From Oreohelix idahoensis (taxonomy: Eukaryota; Mollusca; Gastropoda; Stylommatophora; Oreohelicidae): a stretch of DNA of 64,000 nt. The position numbers were made by a program, and so were the translations under genes. Below, piece by piece: positions 58,518 to 64,000 of the stretch; the first letter of the stretch is position 1, and each line of letters begins with the position of its first letter. The stretch lies in NCBI GenBank assembly GCA_024509875.1, contig JAMPIV010004470.1:62001-126000 (forward strand). Direction: 5' to 3'. The notes beneath the pieces were generated by a model. The model was not told where the DNA came from. It made no database searches and saw only the letters and a program-made list of their open reading frames with translations.

Positions 58518-60377
58518 GATAGTTGAGAGCTGATGGGAAATAGTGAGTTTGGTGATACATGATTGGGAAGTGGAAATTTATGACCCTTGATAGTAAATGT
58601 TGGGTGAGAACGTAGATGTTAGATTTATCTCTCAGGTCATGTCCCTGTCCATCATTTATGTATGTTTACCATGGAAGAGAATGTTTGAGTGGTATGGACA
58701 GTGGAGTATAATGTGGCATGAAAGGAAATAATGCATTTTGGAAATTGGCCAAATATGCTTTTCTAATCTGGATAATTATTTTATTTCCAGAATTTAGGTA
58801 TCCAGTAGTGTAGGAAACCTTGGGACTGCTACTACTTGAAGCACTTTATGCCATCACTGAGAGTGTCTTTACATGGTCATCGGTCATCAGGTTGCTGAGA
58901 TGGTCTGCAGTCTCTTATTTTAAAAAGTGATCTCATGCTACTATAATTGTTACAGAATACCAGATGCTGGAGCACATTACTTAGTTGCTGATGTTCTTAG
59001 TTGTTTAGTTATGTTATATTGCATTGAATGTAAAGTTTTGGTTTAGGTAATCTTATCATGGTGCAGATGGATTTTATATGAATTGACTTCAGACATTTTA
59101 CATTGTTATGACGAAGTCTTGGGCAACTTTAGATATGTGAATGAGAAACTGCCTCATTAGTTGGAGATATAAATATTTATGAAGTCATGGCTGAATGCAT
59201 GACACTTTTGATTAAATTAATGCCCTTGATGATAGCAATTTATATTGCAGTTATTCTAATGATGTTGTATGATACTGTTGTGATAGTCCTCTGCAGGAAG
59301 GATGTCAGTGAGATAGAAGAATGGAAATATTAAATCTCGTTTTCCTTAGAGAATCTAGTTGCTGGTAACTCATTCTCGACATGAGCATAGTCCTTGAAGA
59401 GTAGGAAGCAGTGATGAAGGTGTTAGAACTATCTGCCAGAACTTCACAGACACCATTTCGACAGCGCAACGCTTTGGGTGGATGAACTAAAGGAAGTCAG
59501 CTGTGTGGATAAAACTTATCAGAGGGAAGGAAACTAGATCTTCTCAGTATGGATTAAAAAGAGTTGAAAGCTTTGGTGTTATTACAGAGTTCTGAACATC
59601 ACTGTGAAAGGAAATTATTACATAAGAAAAGTACATACATGGTTTGTTCATACATTAATTTGGTTTGTAGTGTAAACTAAGGTACTACTGTGTATTCATT
59701 TAGTCATTGAATCTCAAAAATTGTGTTAATTTTTGTGCAATGATTTTTTTGCTTAAGTTGAATTTGTTTTCGAAACGATTGTGTACATAGCTGTATAGTT
59801 TGTACTACTTGGTTGGAATTGATTGATAACACTGTTTGTGAAAGTAAGAAACGAGTTGATACATTTTTTTTGTGAACCAAATGATGTATTTTGGATAAAA
59901 CTTAGCTGATGTGAGATTTTTTTTTTCTTCTGTGACAAAATGGTAATTATTTTGTTTTCAGTAATGTAAATGAAGGCATGCAAATACACTTATGCTGTAT
60001 AGGTCAGGTGTAGACAAAACACCAGCATATTTTGTAGAATAATAGTCCCTTCAGTTATAACTGACTTCGGGAAATTTTGTAGAACTGGCATGTAATGCAA
60101 TGCAGTTACATAATTTTTTTTTTCAAATTTGTTGGAATGGTATGACAGTATGTTGTAGCATTTGCTCCATGTGGGAGGTAGTTTGGAGAACTGTGGTATG
60201 GGTTAGAGTGTGACTCACCCCTTGTTTATGGTGTATAAGTGTTCCAGTCACAGTAATAGGACAACTGTTTCAGTAAGATCGTATGTTTACATCCAATTAT
60301 GTGTTGGTACATAGGGGGTTCTGTGGCTTGTACTCTTCGGTGCAAAACTTCGTTTTCCATCTGGAGAGAGGGGTGGA
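58518..60377 (+). other. Element 4 3' non-coding region and polypurine tract
   Basis: Non-coding, ending in GGAGAGAGGGGTGGA directly before the 3' LTR. Near 60038-60075 a piece (AATAATAGTCCCTTCAGTTA) resembles the LINE 3' end at 46450, a probable small insertion. Nothing else recognised. Confidence 0.7.
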
Positions 60378-61235
60378 TGTCACAGAACATTTTCATGAAT
60401 ATGAATGATGATAGTGTTTGGTGTAAAGGTCACTGAACTGTTCTTAACACTTGGTTAAGTGTAAACTCAAGTAGTGAGTTCATGTCTGACTTTATGTCAA
60501 CATGGTGTGACTTGTACATGCGTGGTAAAAAGCATGTAGTGAACACAAGTCTAGTGTGTCTAGATGATTCGGTGTTTGGCAGCCGAGCTAGGCGCTCGAG
60601 TCTGTGTTTAGAGGCCGAGCTATAAGCTCGTATTTTTGTGACTGAGAGGATCCGTATTTGTGACTATAATATTTATGCTGTGATAGATTCTATCTAGTTA
60701 CTTATTAATGGCGATGTGTTTCTCGCCTGGAGATGCTCCTGTTGGAGCCAGCATTTCATGTTCACGGAGAACATTATAAGGTGAGGATTTTCCACCTTGG
60801 AGCTACGAAGGAGTAAGGCGACGCGTTTCCCGCCTGGTAGCTAAAAATAGGCGAAGTGTTTTGTCCCGCCTGGGAGGAGATTATATGAATGTATGGCGAG
60901 GGTTATGCCGCCAATCACTGATAAGTGATATATACACCTGGACGGTGATTTATTTGTGCGAGGAGGGTATACCGCACGTATAAGTATTCAGTGTGCTGTT
61001 TGTGCACGTCAGGGAGGCCAGTCCCTAGTTATTGTCGTGACAGTTATTTCTTACAGGCATTGTCAGCCTGGGTGTGATGTTCGTACGCTTGCTGATATAT
61101 TTGATATCCAGGACCCGTATGTGAATTGTTAAATAAATGTCATGAAGCTGTAACCAGTGGCGTTCGTGTTCATTCATATCCCTAGTATTGATCATCATCT
61201 ACACACGCCACATCCATCAAACAGTCATTCTGACA
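60378..61235 (+). repeat. Element 4 3' LTR
   Basis: 858 bp, the same length as the 5' LTR, with scattered substitutions, for example GAATATG for GAGTATG at the start. Followed by CTGTT. Confidence 0.96.
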
Positions 61236-61575
61236 CTGTTATACAGGAAACCAGTATATAACGTGAGGCGTCCCACGTTCTCACAAGATGACATAGCGTG
61301 TAGAGCATGCCCGCAGATTAATCTGGGCTGTCAACCAAGTTGGAATAAAGATTTACACCCGTAACAATTTTCATCATTAAGTGAGTTTAAAATACATGCA
61401 TTTGCATGGTCGGCTCCTTCTCATCATTCTTCTTTGTAATTACACATGCATTACCCTTATCATGGGTGCTATCGGCATGATGCCCGCCGTGTTTGTTAGT
61501 ACTGTTTCCATAGTATTTCTTATAAGGTCTATTCCTAGCACATGACCAACATCTGCTATTAACCCTATTACCACT

Positions 61576-62877
61576 CTAAGATACGTTGTTTTGTGTGGGT
61601 CTATGATCCATCAGTTTGCGATGCATTTCCGTACCATGGCTAGAATTGTGCCGCCACTGACCTTGGTTTGAGTAACCATAATCTCGTCTCTGTGAGAACT
61701 TAGACGGGGATCTCTGCCTTGGGAAGTTATATTTTCCCCGGTTGTTGGATATATAGCTTTGCCCTATGCTGCTGTCCACACTCTGTGATCGAGGTCTATG
61801 ACCACCATCTCTATAGTCATGACGAGCCACACATACTAGGAGTGCATCCTTTATAGGTTGTCTGTGAACCTCTTTATCTGGGTGAGCTGTCATATATTGT
61901 CGCCCACGTATCTACATTGCCTCAAGGTCTTTCGGTTTTCTTTCTTGAAAAAATGAGGCAAGATCGGTGCTACATGCCGACAACACCGTGTCACGTAACA
62001 TTAGATCAGGTTAGCCAGTGAAGGTCTTATCAATTCCGGACAACTCTATCCATCTTTTAGAGTATAATTTTATGAATGAGATAAATTCTCCAAAGTCAGC
62101 TTTCCTGCTAAGCAGTCAGGAATGAAATTTATCACGGAATCCTGCTTCCGTAAGCTGAAATTTACGTAGCAATGTCTCCTTGACAACATCGTAGTCTTCT
62201 CTACTACTGTTTTCCAAAGCAAAATAAGCATGTAGAGCGTCCGCTGTAACGAAATCGCATAACGTAGCACTCCACTGACCCTTATGGATCTTCAACACAC
62301 CGACCTTGAGTTCAAATCGTTGTAGGAAGCTATCTACGCAGTCACTTTTATGGTTGAAATTTGGCAATCGTATTCGGTTTGTGGTCACATGTGCACTAGA
62401 AGATGTCTCTGGAGCGTCCAACTCCACTTTCCTTAAGGCGACAGCAACATCTACATCTTTCTGAATACGAAATTTCTCTATCTCCAAATTAGTTGCTTTC
62501 TGTGCAGTTGCAGCAGTTAATCTTAGTTTCTCTTTTTGAATTGCTTTATCTTTCTCTACGTCTATCTTTAATTTTTCTTGTTCAGCGTCAATCTTTAATT
62601 TTTCTAGTGCAAGAGCTTGTGCAAGATCTTTTTCTTTCTCTTCTATCTTTATTAGCTCCAATTTCTCCTTTTGTTCCAGTTCTAACTTATCCTTCTCTAA
62701 ATCTTGTGTCTTTTTCTTCTCATCATGTTTTAACTGAAGACGTTTTAATTCACGTTCATTCAGCCTTTTAATTTGTGCATTATAGCTGTCAAATTGTGCA
62801 GTAGCAAAGGTCTCTAGTTCCGCTCCTGATTTATTAAATTTAATCCCAATTTCTATGAAGTCCTGAAACGGACGCAT
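61576..62877 (-). pseudogene. gag: Element 3 Gag
   Basis: The ATG at 62877 (minus) gives MRPFQDFIEIGIKFNKSGAE, then a long charged coiled coil (KKKTQDLEKDKLELEQKEK ... LEKLKIDAEQEKLKID), then the capsid-like part (NRIRLPNFNHKSDCVDSF, FQLTEAGFRDKFHS), ending in that frame at 62116. After frame breaks a tail rich in R, S, N, Q, Y and H is seen at 61893-61576 (NNRGKYNFPRQRSPSKFSQR), like element 1's Gag end and without a CCHC knuckle. The coiled-coil N-terminus is shared by all three Gmr1-like Gags here. Confidence 0.85.
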
Positions 62878-62985
62878 GGTTTTTTCCCAGAAACCACTTT
62901 CTGTTCAAAATATAGCGATATTTGTAATGATGAACAATACAAAACTCAATACATATGTAAGTCCTAAAAAACCACCAAGGACATA

Positions 62986-64000
62986 TGAGGGGCGTTCAGA
63001 AAGTAATGCACCACATCGTTTTTCTCAGCTAATAATGAAGACAGAAGCATGAAATTGTGCACACTTCACATATGGCATGTGCAAATTGTGTGCACCAAAT
63101 TGCACCGTAATAAGCCAAATAATACGACCGCCCTAAACCGTTTAAATGGAGCGTGTTAGCAACTTGCGTTATAAACAGTGAATTGTGATATAATTTCTCG
63201 TTGCAGAGAAGGAAACTGTTGTGAATATTCACAAGCGTCTATATGATGTGTATGGAAGTTTTGCAGTGGACAGGAGTACAGTCAGTCGCTGGGTTGAGAG
63301 AATCAAAGAATCCGGAAGTGGAGATACGGAGCTGCGTGATCTGGCGCGTTGTGGACGTCCTGCCACATCCAGCAACGCATAAATGTTGAAATGCGTAGAG
63401 GGCATTATTCTTACTGATAGGCGAATCATACTCAACAATTGGCGTTACAGCTGTTAGTCAGCATTGGTAGTGCAAATGCAGTTATACAAACTCTCGGATT
63501 TTCTAAGGTTTGCGCAAGATGGGTTCCTTGAAGTCTCACAAATGGCCACCGATTGCAAAGGAAAGCATGTTCTTCTGAATTGTTGGAGCGTTTCAATGCT
63601 GATGGAGAGAACTTTTTGGCTAAGATCGTTACAGGTGACAAAACCTGGGCACATCATTTTGAACCTGAGACAAAAAGACAGTCAATGGAATGGCATCATC
63701 CGCATTCACCAAGAAGAAAGAAATTCCTTCAGCTGGAAAAGTCATGATCACTGTCTTTTGGGACATTGAAGGTGTGATTATTGTGGAAGTTATGCCAAGA
63801 GGAGATACAACCAATTCGCAAGCTTACATGAAGACATTAAAAAAACTCAATCAACTTTTTCTCAGAGTTCGGCCGCACAATGAATCCAGCAGACCTGCTT
63901 CTCCTTCACGACAATGCGCGCCCTCAAACAAGTCTGGCAACACGGGAAGCAATCACCAAATTGGGTTGGACTGTACTACCATATCCACCCTATAGTCCCG
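62986..64000 (+). mobile_element. Mariner-like DNA transposon (degenerate, runs off the window)
   Basis: Starts after a TA with TGAGGGGCGTTCAGAAAGTA, a typical mariner terminal repeat. The transposase begins at the ATG 63146-63148 (MERVSNLRYKQ) but has an in-frame TGA and TAA soon after, then a helix-turn-helix part (VVNIHKRLYDVYGSFAVDRS, TVSRWVERIKESGSGD, LARCGRPATSS), another TAA near 63379 and several frameshifts. Catalytic blocks are still readable: VTGDKTWAHHFEPETKRQS (first Asp) and LLLLHDNARPQTSLATREA (second Asp); the final PYSPD block is cut by the window end. Inactive. It lies within element 3's 5' region. Confidence 0.92.

Larger units (their letters stand above)
53274..61235 (+). 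mobile_element. Element 4: non-autonomous LTR retrotransposon with an unfamiliar ORF
   Basis: A 7.96-kb insertion with two 858-bp LTRs (about 19 differences by eye, near 2%), TGTC...GACA ends, CTGTT duplications, a primer-site-like start and a clear polypurine tract. The 6.2-kb interior has no protease, integrase, reverse transcriptase or RNase H motif in any frame. It carries one notable open frame (57711-58517) and a diverged tandem array (55010-55745). Being non-autonomous, it would need enzymes from another element. Orientation is plus, set by the polypurine tract and primer site. Confidence 0.9.
48091..62985 (-). mobile_element. Element 3: older Gmr1-like LTR retrotransposon, nested and broken
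   Basis: Minus-strand order is Gag (62877-61576), protease (from 61240, cut, resuming at 53273), integrase (53010-52402), reverse transcriptase (52376-51272, resuming at 49782), RNase H (49412-48985), polypurine tract and 3' LTR (48679-48091). Integrase again precedes reverse transcriptase. It is interrupted by a solo LTR, by element 4 and, at its 5' side, by a mariner at 62986, after which the window ends before its 5' LTR. The integrase core is largely deleted and frames are broken, so it is inactive. It was inserted into a LINE fragment; ATCTG (48086-48090) is the likely left duplication. Confidence 0.88.

Overview
The window is invertebrate nuclear DNA, AT-rich and dominated by mobile elements and tandem repeats. 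The best clue to its source is a set of minus-strand exons that read as a fibrinogen-related protein (FREP/VIgL type: immunoglobulin-like domain, coiled coil, fibrinogen domain). That architecture is typical of gastropod molluscs, especially heterobranch snails and slugs, so I infer such a host; no species marker is visible.

Host gene. Four exons fit together in order, strand and splice phase on the minus strand: an Ig-like exon (33768-34148), a coiled-coil exon (4477-4652) and two fibrinogen-domain exons (3102-3218 and 2248-2367). The first coding exon and the rest of the fibrinogen domain were not found and probably lie outside. The intron between the Ig and coiled-coil exons is about 29 kb, enlarged by two LTR retrotransposons and several minisatellites. 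One minisatellite, directly beside the coiled-coil exon, repeats that exon's own 3' splice site about 16 times.

LTR retrotransposons. Element 1 (7343-18250, TSD ACGAT) and element 2 (22996-31730, TSD CTCAT) are young plus-strand Ty3/gypsy-type elements. Element 3 (minus strand, 48091 to at least 62985) is older and broken. All three carry integrase upstream of reverse transcriptase, the order known from the Gmr1-like lineage. Element 1 is interrupted in RNase H by a 1.04-kb RTE-like LINE fragment. Element 2 has lost the middle of its reverse transcriptase. Element 3 is interrupted by a solo LTR (49783-51271, TSD CTATG), by element 4 (53274-61235, TSD CTGTT) and by a mariner (from 62986). Element 4 has 858-bp LTRs and no recognisable pol genes, but carries an unfamiliar open frame that starts with a myristoylation-like MGNS and is broken by one in-frame TAG.

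Other regions. 1-1320 holds a frameshifted LINE 3' end; 1330-2235 a deletion derivative of a pogo/Tigger-like transposon; 3938-4200 a tRNA-derived SINE; 37321-40620 a degenerate RTE-like LINE; 41240-45052 a minisatellite block with inserted LINE pieces; 45161-45340 and 47635-47795 (TA)n tracts; 46450-48090 further LINE 3' fragments. Several single-base frame breaks in elements 1 and 2 fall in homopolymer runs, so assembly error must be considered alongside real decay.
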